Under the pieces are notes generated by a model, which saw only the letters and a list, made by a program, of their open reading frames with translations, was not told the origin of the DNA and made no database searches. Of a stretch of DNA of 57,421 bases, positions 40,520-49,905 are shown in pieces (the stretch's first letter is position 1; each line of letters starts with the position of its first letter). This stretch comes from an uncultured Pseudomonadales bacterium. Its GTDB lineage: Bacteria > Pseudomonadota > Gammaproteobacteria > Pseudomonadales > Azotimanducaceae. A program made the position numbers and the translations under genes. Where the stretch lies: NCBI GenBank assembly GCA_938036875.1, contig CALHVX010000076.1, positions 1 through 57,421 of the forward strand, given 5' to 3'.

Positions 40520-42493
40520 TTAGCTGCCGGGTCGAACGCGATGTTCAACCAAGTCATCTACCACGCTTGGGTCGGCCAAAGTGCTGGTGTCGCCAAGGCT
40601 GTCCAGCTCATCGGCTGCAATCTTGCGCAGGATTCGGCGCATGATTTTGCCCGAGCGAGTCTTGGGCAATCCGGGTGCCCATTGGATGACGTCTGGCTTA
40701 GCGATAGGCCCAATTTCTTGGCGTATCAAAGCGATGAGCTCATCTTTTAGGGCCTGCGGGTCGGTGTTGGAGCCGCTCATCAAGGTCACGTAGGCATAGA
40801 TGCCTTCACCTTTGATGTCGTGGGGGTAACCAACAACCGCCGCTTCTGCTACCTCTTCGTGTAACACCAAAGCGCTCTCTACTTCTGCTGTGCCGATGCG
40901 GTGACCGGAAACGTTCATGACATCATCCACACGCCCAGTGATCCAGTAGTAGCCGTCCGCATCTCGACGAGCACCGTCGCCGGTGAAGTAGTAACCAGGG
41001 TATGTGCTGTAGTAGGTATCGATCGCCCGTTGATGATCGCCGTAGACGCTGCGCAGTTGCCCCGGCCAACTGCTGGTAATGACCAGGTTGCCGCTCGCTT
41101 CAAGGGTTTCAATAAGATTGCCCTCGGCATCCATAAGGGCCGGTTGCACACCAAAAAATGGTTTGCTTGCGGAGCCGGGCTTCAAGTCGGTAGCGCCAGG
41201 TAGCGGTGTGATCATGATGCCGCCGGTTTCTGTCTGCCACCAGGTATCAACGATAGGGCTACGACGTTCACCAACAACTCGGTGATACCAATCCCAAGCT
41301 TCTGGGTTGATGGGCTCACCCACGCTACCAAGCAAACGTAGGCTGTCTCGAGATGAGCGGGTTACAAATTCATCCCCTTGACCCATAAGCTGACGGATAG
41401 CGGTGGGTGCGGTGTAGAAGATGTTCACCTGATGCTTGTCGATGACTTCCCAGCAGCGGCCAGCGTCGGGATAGGTTGGCACACCTTCAAACATCAAGGT
41501 GGTAGCGCCGTTAGCAAGCGGGCCGTACACAATATAAGAGTGGCCGGTAATCCAGCCGACGTCGGCCGTACACCAGTAGATGTCACCTTCGTGGTAGTCA
41601 AACACGTACTTGTGAGTCATGGCCGCTTGCAGCAAGTAGCCGCCGGTGCCGTGCTGTACCCCTTTGGGTTTGCCCGTGGAGCCTGAGGTGTAGAGGATAA
41701 ACAACGGGTCCTCCGCCTCCATGGCGGCCGGCTCGCAGTGGCTAGATTGCTCCGCGGTGAGCTCGTGGTACCAAACATCTCGACCGCTTTGCCAAGGTAT
41801 ATCACCCCCGGTACGTTGTACGGTGATCACGGTGTGCAGGTTTGGGCACTTGGCTAGCGCCAACTCTGCATTAGCTTTGAGTGGTATCGGCTTGCCGCCG
41901 CGTAACCCTTCGTCGGCGGTGATCAACGCTTGGCAGTCCGAATCTAGAATTCGGTCTTGCAGGGCTTGGGGCGAAAAGCCCCCGAAGACAACGCTATGCA
42001 CGGCGCCAATACGCGCACAGGCCAGCATCGCGTAGGCGGCTTCGGGAATCATGGGCATGTAGATGCAAACCCGCTCACCGCGTTTCACCCCGCGCGCTAG
42101 CAACCCGTTGGCCAGCTTGCACACGGCATCGTGCAGCTCTTGGTAGGTGATGTGCTTGGCTTCTTCTGGGTTATCGCCTTCCCAAATGATCGCGGTTTGA
42201 TTCGCGCGACTGGGTAGGTGACGGTCGATGCAATTGCTGGTGACATTTAGCGTTGCATCTTTGAACCAGGTGACTTTGCCTCGAGGGATGTCAGCCTCGC
42301 TGACTTGGCTCCAAGGGCTCATCCAATCCAAAAACTCGTTGGCTTGTTCAGCCCAAAAAGTGTCTGGGTCGTTGATGGACTGAGCGTACATCGCCTCGTA
42401 TTGGCTGCTGTTGATCCAAGCGTTTTGCGCTGTGGCCTGGGGTACTGGAAACAGTTCGTTCTTGCCGGCATTCGCCTGGGTTGTCTCACTCAT
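40520..42493 (-). CDS. acs: Acetyl-CoA synthetase (in frame with pgi)
   Basis: 657 residues from internal ATG at 42493 (E. coli 652). It makes acetyl-CoA from acetate, ATP and CoA through acetyl-AMP. The adenylation motifs [31 protein letters not shown] and WWQTETGG are intact, and the regulatory acetylation lysine motif [14 protein letters not shown] is near the C-terminus. An AGAGGAG site lies about 13 nt upstream of this ATG, so acs can probably be made alone. There is no stop codon between the pgi coding region and this start, so a joined protein is also possible. Confidence 0.95.
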   Translation of the reverse strand: MSETTQANAGKNELFPVPQATAQNAWINSSQYEAMYAQSINDPDTFWAEQANEFLDWMSPWSQVSEADIPRGKVTWFKDATLNVTSNCIDRHLPSRANQTAIIWEGDNPEEAKHITYQELHDAVCKLANGLLARGVKRGERVCIYMPMIPEAAYAMLACARIGAVHSVVFGGFSPQALQDRILDSDCQALITADEGLRGGKPIPLKANAELALAKCPNLHTVITVQRTGGDIPWQSGRDVWYHELTAEQSSHCEPAAMEAEDPLFILYTSGSTGKPKGVQHGTGGYLLQAAMTHKYVFDYHEGDIYWCTADVGWITGHSYIVYGPLANGATTLMFEGVPTYPDAGRCWEVIDKHQVNIFYTAPTAIRQLMGQGDEFVTRSSRDSLRLLGSVGEPINPEAWDWYHRVVGERRSPIVDTWWQTETGGIMITPLPGATDLKPGSASKPFFGVQPALMDAEGNLIETLEASGNLVITSSWPGQLRSVYGDHQRAIDTYYSTYPGYYFTGDGARRDADGYYWITGRVDDVMNVSGHRIGTAEVESALVLHEEVAEAAVVGYPHDIKGEGIYAYVTLMSGSNTDPQALKDELIALIRQEIGPIAKPDVIQWAPGLPKTRSGKIMRRILRKIAADELDSLGDTSTLADPSVVDDLVEHRVRPGS

Positions 42494-44095
42494 ATCGGTA
42501 GCTGAGCTCCTCTTGTCAGGTTGGCTGGGGCGTCGTAGTTGATTGATTAGCGCTTGGGTGCCGCTATCTTGCTCGAGCGCGGAGTCCCCTTGCAGCTGTT
42601 CGAAAATAGGTGTGGCTAAGGCTTTGCCCAGCTCTACACCCCATTGGTCAAAAGAGTTGATGTCCCAAATCACCCCTTGGCAAAACACCTTGTGTTCATA
42701 GGCGGCAAGCAGCGCCCCTAGGTTCCAGGGATTAAGTTGCTCTAATACAAAGGTGCTGCTGGGGTGGTTGCCGCGCACTAGCTTGTGCGGGTCGGTGGTG
42801 CGGCGACCGATCGCCATGGCTTGGCTTTGCGCAAGAGCATTAGCTAGCAACCATTCGTGTTGGTTCGGCGCGAACTGATCCGCCAGGGCGTTGGGTTGTT
42901 GAATGACCACAAAATCCGCCGCGTAGGCTCGCGTGCCCTGGTGCAACAACTGGTGGTAAGCGTGTTGGCCATTGCTGCCGCGACCGCCCCAGAGTATCGG
43001 TGCGGTGTGTTGGCTGACCGGCGTACCATCAAGGCGTACGCTCTTGCCGTTACTTTCCATGTCGAGCTGCTGCAAGTAATCGGGCAACAGCGCTAGGCGC
43101 TCATCGTAGGGCAACACCACGTGGTTAGTGGCACCCAAAAAGTTAGTGTTCCACACGCCGCATAGTGCCATTTGCACCGGCAGGTTTTCGGCCAGCGGTG
43201 CGGTTGCAAAATGTTCGTCCATGGCGGCGGCGCCATCGAGCAGCGCTTTGAAACCGTCCCACCCCAGGGCTATAGCAATGGGTAGGCCAACAGCGGACCA
43301 AAGCGAGTAGCGTCCACCAACCCAAGGCCAAAGGGTAAACAAGTTCTCTTGTGGGATGCCGAACTCGGCGGCAGCATCCACGTTGCTGGACACGGCCACA
43401 AAGTGTTGGGCAATGGCTGCAACGGCACCGGTACGTTCTAAAAACCAACTGCGTGCGGCGCTGCCGTTGAGTTGAGTCTCTAGGGTGGTGAAGGATTTGG
43501 AGACAATAATAAACAAGGTTGTCTCCGGGTCGAGCTGTGCTAGCGCCGAGGCCATGTTGTTGGGGTCAACGTTGGCAACGAAGCGAATTTTGGGTCCATC
43601 TTGGGTCAGCGGTGCCAAGGCTTCTACCAAAAGTTCTGGACCGAGATGCGATCCACCGATACCAACATGCACTATGTCGGTAATGCACTTGCCGGTGTAG
43701 CCACGCCAACTGCCGTCGCGAATGGCTTCAACAAAATCTCGTTGCTGCCTTTGGCTAGCGTTAACTTGTTCGGTCACCTCCGCGGGTGTGTGGGGGCCCT
43801 GATAACGTAGCGCGCTGTGTAACGCGGCGCGTTGCTCTGTGGTGTTGACGGCTTCGCCGCTGAGCAACGCTTGAATGCGTGCAGGTAACTGTTTTTGCTC
43901 CGCTAACGCTAGCAGCCCGGCATGAGCGGCATCTCCAAGCCGTTGTTTGTGCAGGTCTAAGGTCAAGCCGCCAACGGTGAGGCTACGTGGCCAACTGCTG
44001 GCCTCCATCATCTCTATGCTGCTTTGCGTGTTGATGCTTGCGGCAATTTGGCTAAGGTTTTGCCAAGCTTTGGCGGATTGCGTTGTGTCGTTCAA
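42494..44095 (-). CDS. pgi: Glucose-6-phosphate isomerase (in frame with acs)
   Basis: 534 residues to the acs Met (E. coli 549). It interconverts glucose-6-phosphate and fructose-6-phosphate. Sugar-phosphate binding [13 protein letters not shown], the signature [19 protein letters not shown] and the C-terminal [13 protein letters not shown] with the catalytic lysine are all intact, as is the MESNGKSV glutamate. Start ATG at 44095. It has no stop of its own; the frame continues into acs. pgi next to acs on the same strand is also the Pseudomonas order. It follows the deoxynucleoside kinase by 52 bp. Confidence 0.95.
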
Positions 44096-44147
44096 GCGTC
44101 TGTTCCTTCGCGTGCGACCTTATTGACTGCGGTGCAAAGCCGTTGGC

Positions 44148-44849
44148 TTAGAGCAAGGTCGGATGTGGGTTGAAATAGTGGCGCATGCCATCAAGATTTA
44201 AGATCTGCTCCAACAACTGCTCAAAGTGTTCGTGGTTGTTGGCAAAATCGATCTCAGCGGCATTTACGATGAGTAAAGGCGCGCTGTCGTAAAAATGAAA
44301 AAATTCGGTGTAAGCATCGGTTAGCGTTTCGAGGTATTGAGTTTCGATGTTTTGCTCGAAGTTAACGCCGCGCTGTTTGATTCGAGACATCAGGACCGAT
44401 GTGGGTGCCTGCAGGTAGATGACAAGATCCGGCTCTGGTGCCTGAATTTGCAGCGAGCGGTAGATTTGTTCGTACAAGGTGTATTCGTGTTCATCAAGGT
44501 TGAGCTTGGCAAAAAGCCGATCTTTTGCCATCAAGAAGTCGGCTACCAGTCTATTGCCGACTAGGTCGTCGCTCTTGATGTCGTGTACTTGGCGAGAGCG
44601 ATGTAACAAAAAGAACAGCTGGGTTGCCAGCGCTTGTTGCCGACCGCGATAGAACCCATCCAAAAACGGATTTTCAGCGGCAGGTTCCAATAGGGTTTGG
44701 TAACCGAAAACCTGAGCGATGCGCTGGGTTAGGGTTGTCTTGCCAACGCCAATGGGCCCTTCGATTGCGATGTATCGGGGTAGATCGGACCGGCTGATTT
44801 TTTGCGCCAAGTCTGCGGTTACCGAATATTGCTCAAGCGCAACACTCAT
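44148..44849 (-). CDS. Deoxynucleoside kinase family protein
   Basis: 233 residues of the deoxyguanosine/deoxyadenosine/thymidine kinase-like family. P-loop GPIGVGKTTL is near residue 34, followed by the LLEPAAENPFLDGFY substrate region and the lid RIKQRGVNFEQNIETQYLETLTDAY, in parts. It phosphorylates deoxynucleosides for salvage. ATG at 44849 overlaps the pcnB stop (ATGA), so the two are probably translationally coupled; the open frame upstream to 44987 is inside pcnB. In Cellvibrio-type relatives this gene sits by folK-panBC; here those genes are absent. Confidence 0.85.
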   Translation of the reverse strand: MSVALEQYSVTADLAQKISRSDLPRYIAIEGPIGVGKTTLTQRIAQVFGYQTLLEPAAENPFLDGFYRGRQQALATQLFFLLHRSRQVHDIKSDDLVGNRLVADFLMAKDRLFAKLNLDEHEYTLYEQIYRSLQIQAPEPDLVIYLQAPTSVLMSRIKQRGVNFEQNIETQYLETLTDAYTEFFHFYDSAPLLIVNAAEIDFANNHEHFEQLLEQILNLDGMRHYFNPHPTLL

Positions 44850-46138
44850 TCGGAGCTGCTCGAGCCTGCTCCCGCCGACTTGCGTCTTCGTCGTCGGCGC
44901 TTCTTTGGGGTTCCATTCTGCACCGGAGCTAAGGCGCTGCGCATTTTCTCTTGAATTTCTGGGTTTTGCTCTTGGTAGTTGGTCCACCAGTCTGCGGCTT
45001 CTTGTAGCTCGGGTTCACCCGCGCTGGCGCGCAGCACTAAGAAATCATAGGCGGAGCGAAACCGTTGTTGCGACATGAGTCGTGCAATCATGCGTGGTGC
45101 TCTAGTAACCATACGATCCTGGAGAGCCCAGGTGTCTTTGGCAAACTGCGAGATGCGCTTTGGTATCGAGGTAATGGGTTGTTGGTTGCGAAAGGTTAGG
45201 TCCGCCGCAATGGCGGCTGCCTCGAAGGGTTTGTGCTGGGTTAGTGCCTGTTGCATTAGCGCCTGATAATCGCGCCACAACAACACGGCAAACAAGAATC
45301 CAGGGGTTACCCCTTTGCCGTCAGCCAAGCGAGTGTCGGTGTTGCGCATGGCGAGATCAATCAGCTCATCGTCTGCTGGGGTGCAAGGAAACAGGGTGTA
45401 GTTCAACTCGTACTCACACAGCAAATGCCAGGCCGCTTGGCCGTAGCCGCTTAAGAACATTTTGCTGACTTCGTCAAATAATCGTGCTGCCGGCATCTCT
45501 ACCAATAGCCCAGCAACATCAGGAATCTCCCGGGCGATCGTGCGTTCCAGCTCAAAATGTAGTTTGGCTTGAAAACGAATGGCCCGGAGCAAGCGCACCG
45601 GGTCTTCGGTTAAGCGAACCTTTGGCTCGCCGATCAAACGCAAGGTGCGGTCTTCGAGGTCTTGCAGGCCATCAACAAAGTCGATGACCTCTTCTGTGCT
45701 GGGGTCGAAGTACAACGCGTTAACCGTAAAATCTCGGCGGAATGCATCTTCTTCTAGCGTGCCGAATACGTTGTCGCGCAACAAGATACCGGCGGCGTCG
45801 TGCACACGATCTACCTGCTCGCCGGACTCATCAACCGGGGCATCATCCGCCGGTGCGGAACGTCGGAAGGTGGATACCTCAAACACCTCCCGGCCAACAC
45901 GCACGTGCACAATGCGAAAGCGGCGCCCGATGAGCCGTGCGCGACGAAACAGATCACGAACTTGTTCCGGCGTGGCATCGGTTGCAACATCGAAGTCTTT
46001 GGGGTTTTGGCCCACCAGTAAGTCGCGTACGCAACCGCCAACCAACAAGCCTTGATAGCCTGCTTCTTGCAGCGCGTCTGTTACATCAAGCGCAGCGGAA
46101 TCTATTTGGTGCCGCTTTAGCACCCCTGAATGCTTCAA
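44846..46138 (-). CDS. pcnB: Poly(A) polymerase I
   Basis: 430-residue nucleotidyltransferase (E. coli 465) that polyadenylates RNA 3' ends for decay. The catalytic motif is LVGGCVRDLLVGQNPKDFDVATDATPEQV, read here in pieces with the paired aspartates in DFDV; RRDFTVNALYFDP and the neck LRLIGEPKVRLTEDPVRLLRAIRF follow. The C-terminus ends in a lysine/arginine cluster (KKRRRRRRK), typical of PcnB. Start is TTG at 46138, overlapping the regulator stop (TTGA). GTG at 46123 is an alternative. Confidence 0.95.
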   Translation of the reverse strand: MKHSGVLKRHQIDSAALDVTDALQEAGYQGLLVGGCVRDLLVGQNPKDFDVATDATPEQVRDLFRRARLIGRRFRIVHVRVGREVFEVSTFRRSAPADDAPVDESGEQVDRVHDAAGILLRDNVFGTLEEDAFRRDFTVNALYFDPSTEEVIDFVDGLQDLEDRTLRLIGEPKVRLTEDPVRLLRAIRFQAKLHFELERTIAREIPDVAGLLVEMPAARLFDEVSKMFLSGYGQAAWHLLCEYELNYTLFPCTPADDELIDLAMRNTDTRLADGKGVTPGFLFAVLLWRDYQALMQQALTQHKPFEAAAIAADLTFRNQQPITSIPKRISQFAKDTWALQDRMVTRAPRMIARLMSQQRFRSAYDFLVLRASAGEPELQEAADWWTNYQEQNPEIQEKMRSALAPVQNGTPKKRRRRRRKSAGAGSSSSE

Positions 46139-47484
46139 ATGCCTTCTCGCCTAGGACCGCGCTTCTTGGTGCGTTTTCGCGGGATGTTGAGTCGCTGCCG
46201 TCGTTCCCACAAGCTTTTACGCGATATGCCCAAACGCTCGGAGAGCTCGGTCTCGGTTAGTTGATCTTGGTTTTCGGTAACAAATTTAACGAAGTAATCC
46301 TCAAGGGTGGTGTGGTCCACGGTTGGGGCGGGTTCTTCGGTAGCCATGGGCGTACTGATATCTATGGCCAGTTGGGATTCTTGAATCATGTCGCCCGTGC
46401 TAATAATGACGGCCCGCTCGATGATGTTTGCCAGCTCGCGAACATTGCCTGGCCAACGGTAGGCCAATAGCGTCTTGTTGGCGTCTTCACTGAATTGTTG
46501 TGCGGGTTTGTTAAGGCGTGTTGCGGTTCGTTGGGCGAAATCGTCAGCCAACAGCAGGATGTCGTTACCCCGATCTCTTAGTGGTGGTGCGGTTAAGTTG
46601 AACACGCTGAGCCGGTAGTACAGGTCGGTACGAAATTGACCGGAGTCCGCCAAGGGTTCCAGTGGTCGATGCGTTGCTGCGAGTAACCTCACGTCGATGG
46701 ATTGGTACTCGGTTGCGCCCACTGGCCGAATGCGCCCCCCCTCCAGCACGTCGAGCAGACGGGTTTGTGCTTCTAGCGGGAGTTCAGCGACTTCATCTAA
46801 AAACAGCGTGCCGCCTGCGGCCGCTTGCAGCAAGCCAGGGTGCGTGTGGCCATTCGCATCGCTGGTGCCAAAGAGCTCTGCGTCTAACAGCTTGGCCGGT
46901 ACCGAGGCGCAATTTAAGGTGATCAAAGGACGCGTGGCGCGCTGGCTGGATTGATGCAGGGCACGAGCGATCAGCTCCTTGCCGGCACCAGGCTCGCCGT
47001 CGATGAGGACCGGGCTGTCGGTATGGGCAACCTTTTGGATTTGATCTCTCAGGCGCTCTAGAGCCGGGCACTCGCCAACCAGGTTCACGGTGCCTGCGCT
47101 GACCTGGCTTGGCGAGGGTACTTGTAAATGTGTGTGCAATGCCCGTTCGATAGCTGCGGTCAGCTGGTTGGTGTTGGGCTCAACTTCTAGGTAGTCGCTA
47201 GCACCCTGCTGTAAGCAATGGACAGCTTCTCGAATGCTACCGTCCAGCGTAGCCACCACCACGGGCTTAGGCAGCACCAGCGGTTGGTAGGGTGAGCTGG
47301 CCTCGGATTGCTTAAGAAGCTCCTCAGGCGTGACCAACAGGCAATCTAGGCTCTGCCAACCCGGACTTGCTGGGTTGCTCAAGTCTAATTCACCGCTATC
47401 TACGCGCATGCCGTTGGCCTGGAGTGCAGGCGCAATATTCGGCGCCTTAGCGCTTAGCAGCGGTGAAATGAGGATCTGTGTCAT
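46135..47484 (-). CDS. Atypical bacterial enhancer-binding-type regulator (CbrB position)
   Basis: 449 residues: an N-terminal receiver-like domain (about 1-115), an AAA+ domain and a C-terminal Fis-type helix-turn-helix (TETELSERLGISRKSLWERRQ). AAA+ motifs are Walker A GEPGAGKE, Walker B GGTLFLDEV and LLAATHRPL. Two expected features look absent. The GAFTGA sigma-54 contact loop is missing after ELFG, where TSDANGHTHPGLLQ stands instead. The receiver has no clear phosphoacceptor aspartate. In Pseudomonas cbrA-cbrB occupy this place; no sensor kinase is adjacent. A sigma-54-independent, TyrR-like mode is possible. ATG at 47484 is chosen over the upstream frame to 47589. Confidence 0.8.
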   Translation of the reverse strand: MTQILISPLLSAKAPNIAPALQANGMRVDSGELDLSNPASPGWQSLDCLLVTPEELLKQSEASSPYQPLVLPKPVVVATLDGSIREAVHCLQQGASDYLEVEPNTNQLTAAIERALHTHLQVPSPSQVSAGTVNLVGECPALERLRDQIQKVAHTDSPVLIDGEPGAGKELIARALHQSSQRATRPLITLNCASVPAKLLDAELFGTSDANGHTHPGLLQAAAGGTLFLDEVAELPLEAQTRLLDVLEGGRIRPVGATEYQSIDVRLLAATHRPLEPLADSGQFRTDLYYRLSVFNLTAPPLRDRGNDILLLADDFAQRTATRLNKPAQQFSEDANKTLLAYRWPGNVRELANIIERAVIISTGDMIQESQLAIDISTPMATEEPAPTVDHTTLEDYFVKFVTENQDQLTETELSERLGISRKSLWERRQRLNIPRKRTKKRGPRREGI

Positions 47485-47603
47485 GGCGTAGAATGGTAAC
47501 AAACCAGGGGTTGTTCGTGCGCAAAGAACCGGTGGCGGTGGGGCTGGATTAGGGCTTTTTCTTTTTTTTTGGTGTCTTGTGTGACGCAAACGGGCGTTTT
47601 TGG

Positions 47604-48503
47604 CTAGTTCTCACCCGCTTGCCAAGTTTGTGTCTCTGCCCCGGGTAGTTGCCAATGCTGGGTTGCCCAGCTGAGCAACTCTTGAGGCTTGGCGCCCATC
47701 ATCTCTGCAGGCGCCACGATGCCCAGCAATCCAAGTACCCGCAGCAAATTTTTTGCGGGTTGGCGGTCGTCAACAGGCTTGGCACCAGTTCGCTTAGACA
47801 GTTTAACTTGAGCTGCATCTACCACCACCGGCAGGTGTGCGTAGCTGGCGCGGGTGCCGGCCAGGCGTTCAACCAAGAAGAGCTGCCGGGCGGTATCGGC
47901 CAGCAGATCGTTGCCACGAACAATATGGGTAATACCGGTACTGCCGTCGTCTAGAGCAGTGGCCAGCTGATAGCTGGGTTGGTTGTCCCGGCGCCAGACC
48001 ACAAAATCACCGCCTAAGCTGGCCATGCTGTGCTGTTGCGGGCCGGCAATTTGATCCTCGAACGAGATCTCTGCTGATCTGGTGTGGATGCGCAGGGCGT
48101 ATCCCGTATCCGAACTTGAGGGCGGCGGCGCAGCCATCCGATGATGGCAGGTGCCTGGATAGGGCTCCGCGGGATTGAGCATGCGGCGACTGCATTGGCA
48201 GTAAAAGGTCTGTTTTTGTGCCGTGAGCAGGTCGGCAGCCTCACGATAGAGCGCTAGGCGCGCGCTTTGGTAGATCACCTCGCCGTGCCAACGCAGTTGG
48301 TGCCGTTCCAGGCAACGCAAGATGGCGTCGCTGGCCCCGGGCTGATTGCGTGGTGTATCGAGATCGTCTATGCGCAAGCGCCATTGGCCTTGGTGGTGCT
48401 GGGCATCTAGGTAGCTGGCGACGGCAGTGGTGAGCGAGCCTAAATGCAGTGGCCCACTGGGTGAGGGGGCGAATCGGCCGATATAGCCGATCGCCTGGGT
48501 CAT
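47604..48503 (-). CDS. gluQ: Glutamyl-Q tRNA(Asp) synthetase
   Basis: 299-residue truncated class I aminoacyl-tRNA synthetase-like enzyme (E. coli YadB 308) that attaches glutamate to queuosine 34 of tRNA-Asp. HIGH-like GPLHLGS lies in [15 protein letters not shown], the KMSKS-like KLSKRTG near residue 235, and zinc-site cysteines in [10 protein letters not shown]...CHH. It lacks the anticodon-binding domain of GltX. It is 43 bp after dksA, as in E. coli and Pseudomonas. Confidence 0.96.
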   Translation of the reverse strand: MTQAIGYIGRFAPSPSGPLHLGSLTTAVASYLDAQHHQGQWRLRIDDLDTPRNQPGASDAILRCLERHQLRWHGEVIYQSARLALYREAADLLTAQKQTFYCQCSRRMLNPAEPYPGTCHHRMAAPPPSSSDTGYALRIHTRSAEISFEDQIAGPQQHSMASLGGDFVVWRRDNQPSYQLATALDDGSTGITHIVRGNDLLADTARQLFLVERLAGTRASYAHLPVVVDAAQVKLSKRTGAKPVDDRQPAKNLLRVLGLLGIVAPAEMMGAKPQELLSWATQHWQLPGAETQTWQAGEN

Positions 48504-48546
48504 GTCACCGCTCGCGACTCACTGGTTTTGCGAGTCTGAATCAAGG

Positions 48547-49572
48547 CTAGCCGTGGAGCTGGCGTTCTTTGATCTCTTGCAACGACTTGCAATCAACACA
48601 TTGCGTTGCCGTAGGGCGAGCTTCAAGGCGACGAATGCCGATCTCGATACCGCAAGTGTCGCAGTAGCCGTAGTCGTCTTGCTCCAGCAGCTCAAGCGTT
48701 TGGTCGATTTTGCGGATCAGCTTGCGTTCGCGATCCCGGGTCCGCAGCTCGATGCTGAACTCTTCTTCTTGAGTTGCTCGGTCGGCAGGGTCAGGGAAGT
48801 TTGCTGCTTCGTCGCGCATGTGGTGCACGGTGCGATCAACCTCTTCCATCAACTCATGGCGCCATGAGACCAGGATATTGCGGAAGTGCGCTACCTGTTT
48901 AGGGTTCATATAGGTTTCGGTCTTTTCGGGCATGTACGGCTCGAAGTTGCGAAACGGTGAATCCGGGCGGTAGGTTGGTGTTTGAACCTCCATGTTCCCC
49001 ATCATGGCTGGGCGTAGAGGTTTTTTTGGCTTCAGCAGCTCTTTGGCTTTGAGCGCCGCTTGACTGCTCGCTTTAGCGCCGCCAGCGGGCGGTGATAGCT
49101 CTTTGGATTTGCTAGCTCGAGTTTTTTTCTTGGTGGTTGCTTTTTTGGTTGCCGCCTTCTTTTTGGCAGTAGTTTTTGTGGCAGCCGCTTTTTTCGGCTT
49201 AGTTGTGGAATCCGACGTCGTAGCCTGTGTCACTTCTGGTTTCTTAGCCTGTTTGTTGGCAGAGCTGGCCTTGCTCGACTTAGTTGCTGTCGAGGGTTCC
49301 GCTTTGCGATTACTTGGAGTGGCAGCTTTGGCTTTGGCTTTTGGAGTTGCCTTCGCCTTCGCTGGTGCATTAGCTGACGCTTTTTGCGCCTTAGCTTTGG
49401 GCTTGGCTTTGGCCTTCACTTTGGTCTGTGCCTTAGCTTCGCTTTTGGCTTTAACCTGGGCCTTTGCTTTGGCTTTAGGTTCTGCCTTAGCTTTTGTTTT
49501 TACCTTGGCCTTGGCTTTTGCTGTTGGGGTCTTAGCTTTCGCCTTGGCCTTACTTTTCGCTTTTGCTGCCAT
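48547..49572 (-). CDS. dksA: DksA with a long lysine/alanine-rich N-terminal extension
   Basis: 341 residues from ATG 49572 (357 from ATG 49620); E. coli DksA has 151. About the last 125 residues are a complete DksA: NPKQVAHFRNILVSW, the coiled-coil tip FPDPADRATQEEEFS with both conserved aspartates, and the C4 zinc finger CDTC/CVDC. Residues 2 to about 185 are almost only K, A, T, S, P (KAKAKAK-type and AAATKTTAKKKAATKK-type repeats), resembling bacterial histone-H1-like tails such as AlgP. DksA binds the RNA polymerase secondary channel with ppGpp; the tail could bind DNA or RNA (inference). GGA lies 9 nt before the ATG at 49572. Confidence 0.95.
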   Translation of the reverse strand: MAAKAKSKAKAKAKTPTAKAKAKVKTKAKAEPKAKAKAQVKAKSEAKAQTKVKAKAKPKAKAQKASANAPAKAKATPKAKAKAATPSNRKAEPSTATKSSKASSANKQAKKPEVTQATTSDSTTKPKKAAATKTTAKKKAATKKATTKKKTRASKSKELSPPAGGAKASSQAALKAKELLKPKKPLRPAMMGNMEVQTPTYRPDSPFRNFEPYMPEKTETYMNPKQVAHFRNILVSWRHELMEEVDRTVHHMRDEAANFPDPADRATQEEEFSIELRTRDRERKLIRKIDQTLELLEQDDYGYCDTCGIEIGIRRLEARPTATQCVDCKSLQEIKERQLHG

Positions 49573-49905
49573 GTTGTTCAGTCCATCCTTTGCGTGTCGC
49601 CGGTTCTTACCACCGGTCATTGGGCCAAAGCCCGACCTGCCTAAGCTGCGCCTGGTGTGGCTCTAGATGGGGCCAAAACTGGCTAATCCACCCCGCCAAC
49701 ACGCCTTGTAGATCAAAAACTACGAGGCGTTGGGCCTACAGAAAAGAGGGCGCGTAAACTAACAGAAGCATTCATAGTTGACTAGGGGCTTCTTGCGCTA
49801 TGTAGACCAAGTTTTTGGATAAATAGCTGAAGGTACCATCACTTTGTTAGGCTCCGGCAATTATCGGCCGGGTGACCGGGCCTGTAGCTTCAGAAAAGGA
49901 CAAAA
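49573..49905. other. Intergenic region between dksA and the aminotransferase
   Basis: About 330 bp shared by the divergent dksA and aminotransferase genes. It holds the AAAAGGAC ribosome site of the aminotransferase and an imperfect TTGACT near 49777 with no clear -10 at ideal spacing. No RNA gene or repeat was recognised. Confidence 0.5.

Larger units (their letters stand above)
40520..44095 (-). other. Uninterrupted pgi-acs reading frame (1191 codons)
   Basis: A single open frame runs from ATG at 44095 to the acs stop at 40520. The Pgi part ends at the family-typical LINQLRR and a linker of about 12 residues ([12 protein letters not shown]) leads straight to the acs Met. Two stop codons lie in other frames at the junction: TGA at 42518-42516, just before the acs ribosome site, and TGA at 42492-42490, which would overlap the acs start as ATGA. 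Confidence 0.85.

Noticed and set aside
49103-49666. Leu/Ala-rich plus-strand frame opposite dksA
   Set aside because: Mirror of the Lys/Ala codon repeat; it looks like membrane helices only because GCx/TTx codons are the complements.
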